NCBI GenBank assembly: GCA_027531565.1 | Contig: JAPZSB010000013.1 | Location: 1 to 54,620, forward strand | Length of the DNA stretch: 54,620 nucleotides | Reading direction: 5' to 3' | Origin: Beijerinckiaceae bacterium | Lineage (GTDB): Bacteria; Pseudomonadota; Alphaproteobacteria; Rhizobiales; Beijerinckiaceae | Shown here: positions 18,582 through 27,290 of the stretch, piece after piece | Position numbering within the stretch: the first letter of the stretch is position 1 | Layout of the letters: every line of letters starts with the position of its first letter | The notes under the pieces: generated by a model | Told to the model about the DNA's origin: nothing | Databases searched by the model: none | What the model saw: only the letters and a program-made list of their open reading frames with translations | Position numbers and translations under genes: made by a program

Positions 18582-20471
18582 CTACAGCGCTTCCTCGATG
18601 AAGACATCGGCCGGGCGCGCCGTCCGGGCCTGTGCCGCCAGCCGGATCGGCGCATTCGCCGCGCCGTAGCCGGCATAGCCATCCTTGCGCTGGACCAGCT
18701 CGAAGAAGAAGCCGCCATCCAGCGTCTCGGTATAGGCCTGCCAGAACTCGCCCTGCCCGTCCCGGTCATACAGGATGTTGAGCGCCTTCAATTCCTCGAT
18801 CTCGGCATCGCTCAGGTCGGTGCGGGCCGCGAGATCCTCGTAGTAGTTCTCGGGAATCGGCAGCATCGTGATGCCGGCCGCATGGGCCGCGCGCACGGTG
18901 GCCTTGAGGTCGCGGCTCGACAGCGCGACATGCTGTACGCCCGAACCGAAGAAATCCGTCACGAACCGTGAGGACAGCGTCCGGTGGCTCTGGGAGCCGT
19001 TCAGCACCAGCCGCAGCCCGCCGCTCTCGATCACCTGGCTCTGCACCACCCCGCCGGGGTCGATCACCGCCTGCGATGGCATCTTCCGCGCCTCGAACAG
19101 CGTCGAGTAGAACAGGAGCCAGGTCAGCATCTCCTCGTACTGCATCGATTGCGAGACATGGTCGACTTCGGTCAGGCCGATCCCCTCCCCCGCCGGGGCC
19201 CGCATCACGAAATCGGTTTCCGCCCAGCGACTGAGTTCGGGCCCGCGATCGAGGAAGTAAAGCAGGCTCCCGCCCAGTCCGCGAACGGCGGGGATATCGA
19301 GTTCGCCCGGTCCGACCGGCCCGTTATGCGGATCGTCGAACAGCTGGCGCGCCCGCTCCACCGTCGCCCGGGCATCGGCCGTCTCGAGCGCGATGGCGCA
19401 GACGGAGGTGCCATGCGTGATCTGGTAGGAATGCGCGAAACCTTCCTTGTCGCTGTTCAGCACGATCCGGATCGTCCCCTGCGCGAAGAGCGAGACCTCC
19501 TTCGAGCGATGCTGCCCGATCTCGGCGAAGCCCAGCGCGGCGAGCAGGCCGGCGAAGCCGGGCCGGTCCTGCTCGTGCACCGCGAATTCGAGGAAGGCCA
19601 CCCGCCCGACCGGTGCCGGCGGCGGCATTGGCACCGCGCCGGGAATCGGCGCGCCGCGGCGGCGGCCGGCATCGTCGAGCAGGCTGATCAGCGAGCGATG
19701 GCCATCCACCGCGACCGAGCGGGCCGAGCCGGCGCGGAACCGGTCATTGAAGATCTCGAGGCTGAGGAAGCCGCCGTAATTCGTCTCGGCCAAGGCATCC
19801 ATGAAGCCGGCCAGGTCGAAATCCCCCTGCCCCGGCATGCAGCGCCAGTGACGGCTCCAGGAAAGGTAGTCCATCTGCAGCTTCGGCGCATCCGCCAGCT
19901 GGACGAGGAAGATCCGGTCCCCCGGGATCGCCCGGATCGGCGACAGGTCGAGATTGCGCGACTGGATGTGGAAACTGTCGAGCACGAGCCCGACATTGTC
20001 GCGCCCGGCCCGGCGGACGACTTCCCAGGCATCGCGGTAATCATGGATCAGCGGCGCCCAGGCCAGAGCCTCGTAGCCGACGCGCATGCCGCGCCTGGCC
20101 GCCCGTTCGCCCAGTTCGGCGAAATCGGCGGCGATCCGGTCGATCCCGCCCTGCGCCTCCGGCGAAACCGACGAGCAGACGAAAAGCAGGTCGCTGCCGA
20201 GTTCCTGAAGCAGGTCGAATTTGCGCTCCGCCCGGTCGAAGGCCTTGGCCCGCCGCGCCTCCGGCAGGCCCTCGAAATCGCGGAAGGGCTGGCAGGTGAC
20301 GATGTCGAGGCCAAGATCCCCGCACATCTGCCGGACCTCGCGCGGCGTGCCCGGCCAGGCGATGAGATCGGTCTCGAAGATCTCGACGGCCCTGAACCGC
20401 GCAGCGGCGATGGCTTCGAGCTTTTCCGGCAGGGTTCCCGAAACACAGACGGTGGCAATCGAGGTCCGCAT
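18582..20471 (-). CDS. quiC: 3-Dehydroshikimate dehydratase, fused two-domain type
   Basis: Converts 3-dehydroshikimate to protocatechuate in quinate/shikimate breakdown. The 629-aa protein matches the bacterial QuiC fusion. An N-terminal sugar-phosphate-isomerase-like TIM barrel (about 1-275) has candidate metal ligands in GYEALAW, VLDSFHI and LEIFNDRF. A C-terminal HPPD-like double vicinal-oxygen-chelate part (about 285-620) has histidines in TEVDHVSQS and GVQHVALSS and a glutamate in FFFELVQRKDGYAG. I chose ATG 20471, which has GAGG nine bases upstream; a TTG at 20486 is possible. It starts 12 bp downstream of the overlapping shikimate dehydrogenase-like gene's end and closes the operon. 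Confidence 0.9.
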   Translation of the reverse strand: MRTSIATVCVSGTLPEKLEAIAAARFRAVEIFETDLIAWPGTPREVRQMCGDLGLDIVTCQPFRDFEGLPEARRAKAFDRAERKFDLLQELGSDLLFVCSSVSPEAQGGIDRIAADFAELGERAARRGMRVGYEALAWAPLIHDYRDAWEVVRRAGRDNVGLVLDSFHIQSRNLDLSPIRAIPGDRIFLVQLADAPKLQMDYLSWSRHWRCMPGQGDFDLAGFMDALAETNYGGFLSLEIFNDRFRAGSARSVAVDGHRSLISLLDDAGRRRGAPIPGAVPMPPPAPVGRVAFLEFAVHEQDRPGFAGLLAALGFAEIGQHRSKEVSLFAQGTIRIVLNSDKEGFAHSYQITHGTSVCAIALETADARATVERARQLFDDPHNGPVGPGELDIPAVRGLGGSLLYFLDRGPELSRWAETDFVMRAPAGEGIGLTEVDHVSQSMQYEEMLTWLLFYSTLFEARKMPSQAVIDPGGVVQSQVIESGGLRLVLNGSQSHRTLSSRFVTDFFGSGVQHVALSSRDLKATVRAAHAAGITMLPIPENYYEDLAARTDLSDAEIEELKALNILYDRDGQGEFWQAYTETLDGGFFFELVQRKDGYAGYGAANAPIRLAAQARTARPADVFIEEAL

Positions 20472-20482
20472 CGTCGTTATCC

Positions 20483-21316
20483 TCAATAGGTGATCGTCGC
20501 GAGCGCCCGCAATTCCTCGGCTGTGGCGCTGGGGAAGCCGAAAAAGTCGAGATAGGCGGGGATCTGCTCGAACAGCATGTCGATGCCCACCTGGATCGGG
20601 CAGCCTCGCGCGCGCGCGGCCTCGAGCAACGGTGTCATCTCCGTCTTCATCACGACCTCGCCGACCATGGAGCCGGGCGCGATCCGCGCCACATCCATCG
20701 GCAATGGGTCGCCGGCCTTCATGCCAAGCGGCGTCGCATTGACCACGATATCGCAGCCCGAGGGATCATTGCGCCCGGTCTCGACCGCGATGGCGGGGTA
20801 ATGGGTCCGGATCCGGGCTGCGAGCCGGTCCGACATGGCGATGTCGAGATCGAAGAGCCGCAGCCGGGCGGGACCGCGCTGCGCCAGCGCCGCCGCGATG
20901 GCGGACCCGACGCCGCCGCTCCCCGTGATGAAGATCGTCGCGCCGGCAATCGGCCGGTTCTTGCGCTCCAGCCCGCGCGCGAAACCCTCGCCATCGAACA
21001 TGTCGCCCGCAAGGCGGCCATCCGCCAGCCGCTTCACCGCATTGCAGGCCCCGGCCACCTGCGCGGTGGTCGAGAGCGTGTCGACGAGGCCGAGCGTCAC
21101 GACCTTGTGCGGCATGGTGATCAGCGCGCCGGCAATGTTGGTCAGCGAGAACAGGGCCGGCAGGAAGGCGGGATAGGCCTCCGCCTTGCACCCCATCGGC
21201 ACGACCACGCAGTCGATCCCCCGCGCGGCAAAATACGGGTTGTAGATCATCGGCGCCTTGAAGCTCTCGGTCGGATAGCCGATATGGCCGATGATGCGCG
21301 TATGCCCGGTGATCAT
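20483..21316 (-). CDS. Shikimate/quinate dehydrogenase-like protein (AroE family)
   Basis: AroE-family NAD(P)-dependent dehydrogenase, 277 aa from the ATG at 21316, which overlaps the preceding stop by four bases (ATGA). The substrate-binding region GYPTESFKAP, the catalytic lysine K71 in TMPHKVVT, N92, the aspartate of GDMFDGEGF (D108) and the nucleotide loop GSGGVGSAI (132-140) are present. The usual SLSP substrate motif is altered (TESF), which suggests a catabolic or paralogous enzyme rather than the biosynthetic AroE. With QuiC next to it, oxidation of shikimate or quinate is the likely job. Confidence 0.82.
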   Translation of the reverse strand: MITGHTRIIGHIGYPTESFKAPMIYNPYFAARGIDCVVVPMGCKAEAYPAFLPALFSLTNIAGALITMPHKVVTLGLVDTLSTTAQVAGACNAVKRLADGRLAGDMFDGEGFARGLERKNRPIAGATIFITGSGGVGSAIAAALAQRGPARLRLFDLDIAMSDRLAARIRTHYPAIAVETGRNDPSGCDIVVNATPLGMKAGDPLPMDVARIAPGSMVGEVVMKTEMTPLLEAARARGCPIQVGIDMLFEQIPAYLDFFGFPSATAEELRALATITY

Positions 21317-22365
21317 GCCCCTGCTCCCTGATCGAGGCGCACGGCCTCGCCGCTTGCCGCCGCCCGCCGGACAGCATCGATGACGGCCATGGTCCGCATG
21401 CCTTCGATCCCCGGCACCAGCGGTTCCTCCCTGCCCCGGATGACGTTCACGAACTGCCGGATCTGCAGCGGCAGAGGGTCGGCCGGCGGCGCGATATGCT
21501 GTTCCGCCACCAGCGGTTCCCACCAGCCGCGCCGGCCCGCGTTGCGCCAAAGCTCGAGCCGCGGAATGGCGAGCGAGGCCTCCGTGCCGCCGATGAAGTA
21601 GCAATTCTGCCCGGCCGGGGGGTAGGCCGGGTTCTCGGCCGCGCTCTGCTCCCAGCTCCACGGGGCGGTGATCGTGTCGGAGATGTTCACCGTTCCCAGC
21701 GCACCGGAGGCGAAACGCAGCAGCACCACCGTGGTCTCGTCCACCGGGAAGCCGCGCACGGCATTGTTCTGCACGGCCCGCACTTCGGTGATCTCGCCGC
21801 AGAGATGGCGCAGCAGGTCGATATCATGGCTGAGATTGATCAGCACCGGCCCGGCGCCGGGCTGCCGGCGCCATTCGACATCGAAATAGGAATCCGGCTT
21901 CAGCAGCCAGAAGAAGCCGTGAACGCTGACGATCCGGCCGAGGCGCCCGGCCTCGATCATCGCCTTGGCCCGCGCGATGAGCGGATTATGCCGCCGGTGA
22001 TGCCCGGTCAGCAGGGGAACACCTGCCCGGGCCGCCGCCTCGACAAGCTGCCGCGCGCCGGCCAGATCCGCCGCCAGCGGTTTCTCGACCAGCACCGGCA
22101 GCCCGGCATCGATGGCAAGGAGCCCATGCTCGACATGGAGCGCGTTCGGCGTCGCCACCAGAATGCCCTGCGGCTTGCCGGCCGCAAGCATGGCTTCCGG
22201 CGTCGGATACCACGCGACGCCTTTCGCGGCCGCGAGGATGCGCCCCTCCTCGGACGGATCGACGATGCTGTGGAGCCGCGCCTCGGGGTCGGAGAGGATC
22301 AGCTCGGCATGGCGCCGGCCGATCAGCCCTGCCCCGAGCAGGGAAATGGCAACCGGCACGCTCAT
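21313..22365 (-). CDS. Gfo/Idh/MocA-family NAD(P)-dependent oxidoreductase
   Basis: Oxidoreductase of 350 aa. The N-terminal Rossmann fold carries GAGLIGRRHAE (residues 11-21) and the family lysine motif VLVEKPLA (about residues 91-98). The C-terminal alpha/beta substrate domain includes HDIDLLRHLCGEI. Family members oxidise sugars, inositols and related polyols. Placed between a TRAP transporter and aroE/quiC genes, it may oxidise quinate, shikimate or another cyclic polyol acid; the substrate is inference only. It starts 45 bp after dctM and overlaps the next gene by ATGA, so it is co-translated. Confidence 0.85.
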   Translation of the reverse strand: MSVPVAISLLGAGLIGRRHAELILSDPEARLHSIVDPSEEGRILAAAKGVAWYPTPEAMLAAGKPQGILVATPNALHVEHGLLAIDAGLPVLVEKPLAADLAGARQLVEAAARAGVPLLTGHHRRHNPLIARAKAMIEAGRLGRIVSVHGFFWLLKPDSYFDVEWRRQPGAGPVLINLSHDIDLLRHLCGEITEVRAVQNNAVRGFPVDETTVVLLRFASGALGTVNISDTITAPWSWEQSAAENPAYPPAGQNCYFIGGTEASLAIPRLELWRNAGRRGWWEPLVAEQHIAPPADPLPLQIRQFVNVIRGREEPLVPGIEGMRTMAVIDAVRRAAASGEAVRLDQGAGA

Positions 22366-22410
22366 GGCCGGCCGCCGTGCACGGAGGAAACGCCGCTCAT
22401 GCCCCTTCCC

Positions 22411-23715
22411 TCACCGGACTGTCGGCACGTAGCCGAACATTTTCGGCAGCCAGAGCACCGTATCCGGCACGAGGATCATCAGCAGAAGCGCAGCCAGAAG
22501 CACCCCGACCCAGGGCCAGATATACCGGATCAGCGTCTTCATCGGGATGCCGGTGATGGCATTGAGCACGAAGAGCAGCACGCCATAGGGCGGCGTGATC
22601 AGCCCGATCATGCAGTTGACGATGGCGACGACGCCGAAATGCACGAGATCGATCCCGAGCGCCTTCACCGTCGGAATGAAGACCGGGATGATGACGAGGA
22701 TGATCGTCGAGGCATCGAGCAGGCAGCCCAGCACGAGGAAGAGCAGGTTGAGCAGCAGCAGGAAGACGATCGGCGAGATCTCGACGCCTTTCATCAGGTT
22801 CTGCACCTGCGCCGGGATGTTTTCCGTCGCCACGATGTAGTTGAAGATCAGCGCGGAACCGATGATCAGCCCGACCGAGGCGGAGGATTTCACGCTGTCA
22901 TGCATGACCGAGCGGATATTGCTGAAATTCAGCGCCCGGTAGAAGAATACCGCCACGATGAAGGCATAGGCCGCGGCAATCGCGGCCGCCTCGGTCGGGG
23001 TGGTCGCCCCGCCATAGATGCCCGCCAGCAGGATGATCGGCATCAGCAGCGCCGGGAAGGCCTTGACGGTCACCGACGGGATTTCCCGCAGCGGTACCGG
23101 CTCTTCGAGCGGCACATTCATGCGATGCGCCATGTAGGTGTTCAGCATCATCATCGCCGCGCACATGATCAGCCCGGGCACGACACCGCCGAGGAAGAGA
23201 TAGCCGATCGAGGCATCGGACACGATGGAATAGAGCACCATCGGGATCGAGGGCGGGATGATCGGGCCCACCACCGCCGTGGCGGCGGTGATCGCCGCCG
23301 CATAGCCCAGGGGGTAGCGGTTGTTCTTGATCATCATGTCGATGGACATCTTGCCCATGCCGACGACATCGGCCACGGCCGAGCCGGACATCCCGGCAAA
23401 GACAAGGCTGTTCAGCACGTTGACATGGCCCATCCCGCCCTTGAGCCGCCCGACGATGGCGAGGCAGAACGTGTTGAGCCGGTCCGAGATCGTGCCGGCA
23501 TTCATGAAATTCGCCGCGACGATGAAAAGCGGGATCGCCAGGATGACGAAGCTGTCATAGAGGCCCTGGATGATCTGCTCCGCGGCGAGGCCCATATCCT
23601 GGCCTTTCACGGCGAGATAGACGATGGCCGAGATGATCATCGACAGCGGAATCGACGCGCCGATCGTGGCGAGCACGATCAGCACCATCAGGCAGGAGAA
23701 CAGCGCGAGGCTCAT
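22411..23715 (-). CDS. dctM: TRAP transporter large permease DctM
   Basis: Membrane subunit that moves the organic acid using the sodium gradient. The 434-aa protein has around a dozen hydrophobic segments and the family motifs FAGMSGSAVADVVGMG and ATAVVGPIIPPSIPMV. It overlaps dctQ by four bases (23712-23715). With dctP and dctQ it forms a complete tripartite system; the adjacent quiC and dehydrogenase genes suggest quinate, shikimate or a related acid as cargo. Confidence 0.95.
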   Translation of the reverse strand: MSLALFSCLMVLIVLATIGASIPLSMIISAIVYLAVKGQDMGLAAEQIIQGLYDSFVILAIPLFIVAANFMNAGTISDRLNTFCLAIVGRLKGGMGHVNVLNSLVFAGMSGSAVADVVGMGKMSIDMMIKNNRYPLGYAAAITAATAVVGPIIPPSIPMVLYSIVSDASIGYLFLGGVVPGLIMCAAMMMLNTYMAHRMNVPLEEPVPLREIPSVTVKAFPALLMPIILLAGIYGGATTPTEAAAIAAAYAFIVAVFFYRALNFSNIRSVMHDSVKSSASVGLIIGSALIFNYIVATENIPAQVQNLMKGVEISPIVFLLLLNLLFLVLGCLLDASTIILVIIPVFIPTVKALGIDLVHFGVVAIVNCMIGLITPPYGVLLFVLNAITGIPMKTLIRYIWPWVGVLLAALLLMILVPDTVLWLPKMFGYVPTVR

Positions 23716-24233
23716 TGGACGTGATACCCATCCTGGATTTCGCGGCGGTCGAGTTCATCCGGATCGGCGCCCCGCGCCACCAGGAAGGCCCGCCAGAAAT
23801 AGCGGATCACCAGCATGACCGCGAATACGGCATAGATGCTGAAGACGATGTCGAGCCGGATGCCGATCACCGCGCTGCGCTTGATCTGGTAGAAGGTGAT
23901 GTAGCTCCAGGTCGCCGGCAGCGCCGCGAGCATGCCGCCGCCGATGGCGATGGCCGAGACGATGGCAAAGGCCCGGCGCATGTTCCGCCCGACGGCAATG
24001 TAGAGCACGTCGAACCGGACATGGTCCTTCTCCTGGAGGACGAAGGCGCCGCCCCAGAAGACGACCCAGAGCCAAAGGGTCAGGCAGGCCTCCAGCGTCC
24101 ACAGCGCCGGCGCGTTGAAGACATAGCGCGCCGCGATCTGGATCAGGAAGACGATGAAGAGAGCGCCCAGCATCAGGGCGGCAATGTCGAGCGCCAGGAT
24201 CCGCGCCCGATGGATCAGCGACAGCATCGCCAC
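23712..24233 (-). CDS. dctQ: TRAP transporter small permease DctQ
   Basis: Small membrane subunit of the TRAP system, 173 aa with four hydrophobic helices. The family tryptophan/acid region ALWTLEACLTLWLWVVFWGG and EKDHVRFDVL are visible. It starts 55 bp after dctP, with a GC-rich stem-loop between, and overlaps dctM. The tail ELDRREIQDGYHVQ is cytoplasmic. Confidence 0.92.
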   Translation of the reverse strand: MAMLSLIHRARILALDIAALMLGALFIVFLIQIAARYVFNAPALWTLEACLTLWLWVVFWGGAFVLQEKDHVRFDVLYIAVGRNMRRAFAIVSAIAIGGGMLAALPATWSYITFYQIKRSAVIGIRLDIVFSIYAVFAVMLVIRYFWRAFLVARGADPDELDRREIQDGYHVQ

Positions 24234-24256
24234 CCCCCGGCAGGAGAGAAGGGAAC

Positions 24257-24281
24257 GCCGCCTGCAGATGAGGCAGGCGGC
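24257..24281 (-). terminator. Stem-loop between dctP and dctQ
   Basis: A 9-bp perfect stem (GCCGCCTGC / GCAGGCGGC, 7-nt loop) directly after the dctP stop, followed by GTTCCCTTCTC with no real T run. It is probably a partial terminator or 3' stabiliser that makes the binding protein more abundant than the permeases. Confidence 0.6.
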
Positions 24282-24288
24282 GCCCGGA

Positions 24289-25281
24289 TTACTTCACGGC
24301 GTTGATCTTCTCGACCATGCCCGCCGGCCAGTCCTTCGCGAATTTCGAAGCGAGGTAATCCGCCTGCACCTTCTTGCGGAACGCCTCGACATCCGGCGTG
24401 TAGACCTTCAGGCCCTTCTCCTTGAAGAAGCCTTCGAGCTCCGCTTCCAGCGCCAGCTGCTTCTTGCGGCCCGATTCCGCCGCATCATCCGCCGCCTTCT
24501 GCATGACAGCCTGCTGTTGCGGCGTGAGCTTGTCCCAGATCTTCTTCGAAATGGCGAGGTAGTTCTGGTCAACGAGGTGGCTGGTCAGCACGATCTGCTT
24601 GGTGACTTCAAAGAACTTCGAATCGCGCACCGTCGGCAGCGGGTTGTCCTGCCCGTCGATGGCGCCGGTCTGCAGCGCGGTGTAGATCTCGGTGAAGGCC
24701 AGCGGCAGCGGATTCGCGCCGAGGGCGGTGCCGAGGAAAAGCCAGGCTTCCGTGCCCGGCATGCGCAGCTTCACGCCGGCGAGATCGGCCGGCGTCTTGA
24801 TTTCCTTCTCGGTGCGCAGGTTCACCTGGCGGCGGCCGAGATACATGACCGTCAGAAGCTTCACGCCGAGCTTGTCTTCGGTCTGCTTCTTGAGGTCATT
24901 CATCAGCGGATCGGCAAAGACCTTCTTCTGGTGGTCCGCATCGCGCAGCAGGTAGCCGGCGGTGAAGATCGACCAGCCCGGAATCAGCGTGGCCAGTTCC
25001 TGCGGCGAGGTGATCGACATGTCGAGATTGCCGCGGGCAATCGCCTCGAGTTCCGTGCCCTGCTTGAACAGGGTGGCGTTCCAGTGCGGCTGGAACGAGG
25101 CGAAATCCTTCACGGCCGGGCCGAAAATCTCGGTCAGGGCAACGGCACGCTGGTCGGTCGGCGTGGCCGGGGATGACAGCGTCAGCTTGAGGCCCTGCGC
25201 CGAAGCGGCGGTGGCGGTCAGCCCGAGGGCGAGGGCGCTGGCAGCGCCAAGGAAGATGCGACGGTTGAAGATGGTGCTCAC
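24289..25281 (-). CDS. dctP: TRAP transporter periplasmic substrate-binding protein DctP
   Basis: Periplasmic solute-binding protein, 330 aa. The signal peptide NRRIFLGAASALALGLTATAASAQ predicts cleavage after ASA-Q near residue 29. The family motif region LAGVKLRMPGTEAW, with its carboxylate-binding arginine, lies around residues 165-180, and FTEIYTALQTGAIDGQDNP follows. It is first gene of the dctPQM-oxidoreductase-aroE-quiC operon and is divergent to a TetR regulator 282 bp away. Confidence 0.94.
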   Translation of the reverse strand: MSTIFNRRIFLGAASALALGLTATAASAQGLKLTLSSPATPTDQRAVALTEIFGPAVKDFASFQPHWNATLFKQGTELEAIARGNLDMSITSPQELATLIPGWSIFTAGYLLRDADHQKKVFADPLMNDLKKQTEDKLGVKLLTVMYLGRRQVNLRTEKEIKTPADLAGVKLRMPGTEAWLFLGTALGANPLPLAFTEIYTALQTGAIDGQDNPLPTVRDSKFFEVTKQIVLTSHLVDQNYLAISKKIWDKLTPQQQAVMQKAADDAAESGRKKQLALEAELEGFFKEKGLKVYTPDVEAFRKKVQADYLASKFAKDWPAGMVEKINAVK

Positions 25282-25563
25282 GATGTCCTCCCTATGAGCG
25301 TTTCTTTCCGCGAGACGTTTCCGGCGTTTTCCGCCGCGTCCGGTCTCCGGAACGATTGCGCCTATGCAGGCACGGTTTCATGCGTCGATGCAAGCCGTAT
25401 GCAGCATGCCCGACGATTTTCCGCGCCATGGTTCTTGTCAGGGCCATAGCCGCCGTCATCCCATTTGTGAACCATCTGGTTAAAACTGGCAAGTCCGTTT
25501 TGTACGAACCGGTGGGTTTACATCACCGGCCAAACCTTTAGGCTGGCCTCCAAGGACGAGAAG
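25282..25563. promoter_or_regulatory. Divergent promoter region between dctP and the TetR gene
   Basis: No gene seen in these 282 bp. The half nearer the TetR gene is more AT-rich than its surroundings. It contains AACCA-TC-TGGTT (25470-25481) and a second palindrome ACCGGT near 25510, either of which could be an operator for the adjacent TetR protein. I see no certain -35/-10 pair on either strand. Confidence 0.4.
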
Positions 25564-26271
25564 ATGGCACGCCCGCAGCCGATCCCGGAGGAAACCGCCC
25601 GCCCGACGCCGCAGCGCCGGAACCCGGACCGCGTCCGCAAGGACATTCTCGCCGCGGCCTGGGAGGAATTCGTCGAGAAGGGCCTCAGCGGCGCCCGCGT
25701 CGACGAGATCGCCGCCCGCACGGCCACCTCCAAGCGGATGATCTACTATTACTTCGGCGACAAGGAGGGGCTCTATCTCGCCGTCCTCGAGGACGTGTAT
25801 AGCGGCATGCGCGCGGCGGAGACGGCGATCGACCCGGTCGCGACAGGCCCGGTTGCGGCGCTTGCCCGGCTGACCGGCCTGACCTTCGACTATCACGCGG
25901 CCAATCCCGGCTTCGTCCGGATGGTGATGATCGAGAACATCCACCATGGCCGCCATCTCGCGCGTTCGAAGGCGATCGCCGAGCTGAACCTCTCCGCGAT
26001 CTCGACCATCCGGGCCATCTATGCGCGGGGGCTGGCGGAAGGGCTGTTCCGGCCGGGGCTCGACCCGCTGGACATCCATCTCACCATCTCCGCGCCGGCC
26101 TTCTACAACGTCTCGAACCGGGCCTCGATCCGGCAGGTCTTCGGCCATGACATGGGCGAACCGGGCGCCCTCGCCCGGCGGCGGCGCAGTGTCGTGGAGG
26201 CCGTCCTGCGCTTCGTCCTCGCCGATCCGGCCGCCCTGCCGGACCTGCCCGACATCATCGCCACCGCCTGA
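25564..26271 (+). CDS. TetR/AcrR-family transcriptional regulator
   Basis: The 235-aa protein has a classic TetR DNA-binding domain: RKDILAAAWEEFVEKGLSGARVDEIAARTATSKRMIYYYFGDKEGLY (about residues 26-72), with helix-turn-helix and the YYYFGDKEGL signature. The ligand-binding C-terminal part is unlike well-known members. It is divergent to the TRAP-quiC operon, and a BKACE gene follows 28 bp downstream, so it probably controls both, with a quinate-pathway metabolite as inducer (inference). Confidence 0.88.
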   Translation: MARPQPIPEETARPTPQRRNPDRVRKDILAAAWEEFVEKGLSGARVDEIAARTATSKRMIYYYFGDKEGLYLAVLEDVYSGMRAAETAIDPVATGPVAALARLTGLTFDYHAANPGFVRMVMIENIHHGRHLARSKAIAELNLSAISTIRAIYARGLAEGLFRPGLDPLDIHLTISAPAFYNVSNRASIRQVFGHDMGEPGALARRRRSVVEAVLRFVLADPAALPDLPDIIATA

Positions 26272-26299
26272 CCCGCCTCCCGATCGACCGAGGTCCGCC

Positions 26300-27166
26300 A
26301 TGTCTTCCCGATCCGCCCTGCCCGCCCCCGCCGACAATCCCTGCATCCTCTGCGTGGCCATCACCGGCTCCCTCCCGACCAAGGAGAACAACCCGGCCGT
26401 GCCGATCACGATCGCCGAGCAAATCGAATCGACGCAGGAGGCGTTCGAGGCCGGGGCCAGCATCGCGCATTGCCATGTCCGCGATGACGAGGGCCGCCCG
26501 ACCTCCGATCCCGAGCGTTTCGCCCGCCTCAAGGAAGGGCTGGAAAAGCATTGCCCCGGCCTGATCATCCAGCTTTCGACCGGCGGCCGCTCCGGCGCCG
26601 GCAGGACGCGCGGCGGCATGCTGCCGCTCTGCCCGGACATGGCTTCCCTCTCGGTCGGCTCGAACAATTTCCCCACCCGCGTCTACGAGAACCCGCCGGA
26701 TCTCGTCGACTGGCTCGCTTCGGAAATGCTCGCCTACGGGGTCAAGCCGGAAATCGAGGCCTTTGACCTCTCCCACATCGTGCAGGCCTGCCGGATGGCC
26801 GCCGATGGCCGGCTGAAAGGCCCTCTCTACGTCCAGTTCGTCATGGGCGTGAAGAATGCCATGCCGGCCGACGAGGCCATCCTCGACATCTATATCGAGA
26901 CGCTGCACCGCCTCGCCCCGGATGCGCAATGGTGCGCCGCCGGCATCGGCCCGGAACAGATCCGCCTCAATGAATGGGCCATTGCCCGCGGCGGCCATAC
27001 CCGCACCGGCATGGAGGACAATGTCCGGCTCGACCGGAACACCCTTGCCCCCTCGAATGCGGCGCTCGTGAAACGTGCGGCCGATCTCTGCGCGAAATAC
27101 GGCCGGCCGGTCGCGACCTGGCGCCAGGCACGGCAGATCCTCGGCCTCGCCCTGCCGGCCGTCTGA
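26300..27166 (+). CDS. Beta-keto acid cleavage enzyme (BKACE, DUF849 family)
   Basis: BKACE enzymes condense a beta-keto acid with acetyl-CoA to give acetoacetate and a new CoA ester. The 288-aa protein has the zinc-binding pair H57 and H59 in AHCHVRDDEG. The C-terminal GGHTRTGMEDN supplies the catalytic glutamate E239. The start is the ATG at 26300; a frame open from 26021 lies over the TetR gene and is not real. It sits 28 bp after the TetR gene. Because the facing operon makes protocatechuate, a keto acid from aromatic breakdown such as 3-oxoadipate is a reasonable candidate substrate, but this is only inference. Confidence 0.85.
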   Translation: MSSRSALPAPADNPCILCVAITGSLPTKENNPAVPITIAEQIESTQEAFEAGASIAHCHVRDDEGRPTSDPERFARLKEGLEKHCPGLIIQLSTGGRSGAGRTRGGMLPLCPDMASLSVGSNNFPTRVYENPPDLVDWLASEMLAYGVKPEIEAFDLSHIVQACRMAADGRLKGPLYVQFVMGVKNAMPADEAILDIYIETLHRLAPDAQWCAAGIGPEQIRLNEWAIARGGHTRTGMEDNVRLDRNTLAPSNAALVKRAADLCAKYGRPVATWRQARQILGLALPAV

Positions 27167-27174
27167 CCGGCGCG

Positions 27175-27215
27175 GCTGACGGTTCCCGCTTCGGGCAAAG
27201 ACCCGGGTCGTCAGC
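27175..27215 (+). terminator. Stem-loop after the BKACE gene
   Basis: Seven-base arms GCTGACG (27175-27181) and CGTCAGC (27209-27215) enclose an inner CCCG/CGGG pairing. There is no T run, so a termination role is uncertain. It lies 8 bp after the stop codon and just before the modA promoter. Confidence 0.35.
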
Positions 27216-27223
27216 AGGCAGGA

Positions 27224-27253
27224 TTGACCCGATCCTTCAACCACCGCTATATT
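27224..27253 (+). promoter_or_regulatory. modABC promoter
   Basis: TTGACC (27224-27229) and TATATT (27248-27253) are separated by 18 bases. The -10 element lies inside the ModE-type operator, so a bound repressor would block RNA polymerase. The start is predicted near 27260, about 30 bp before modA. Confidence 0.65.
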
Positions 27254-27268
27254 TCAAAAAACATAGCG
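27245..27268 (+). promoter_or_regulatory. ModE-type operator upstream of modA
   Basis: Two 8-bp arms CGCTATAT and ACATAGCG (7 of 8 complementary) are separated by 8 bp. Size, spacing and arm sequence follow the E. coli modA operator (arms CGTTATAT and ACATAACG, same 8-bp spacer). It overlaps the -10 box, the expected position for molybdate-dependent repression. A ModE-like DNA-binding protein is encoded just downstream of modC. Confidence 0.75.
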
Positions 27269-27290
27269 AACCCCGGAAAGGGCCTTGCCG

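Noticed and set aside
26021-26299. Extended N-terminus of the BKACE enzyme
   Set aside because: The extension lies over the TetR coding sequence in another frame and has no BKACE homology.
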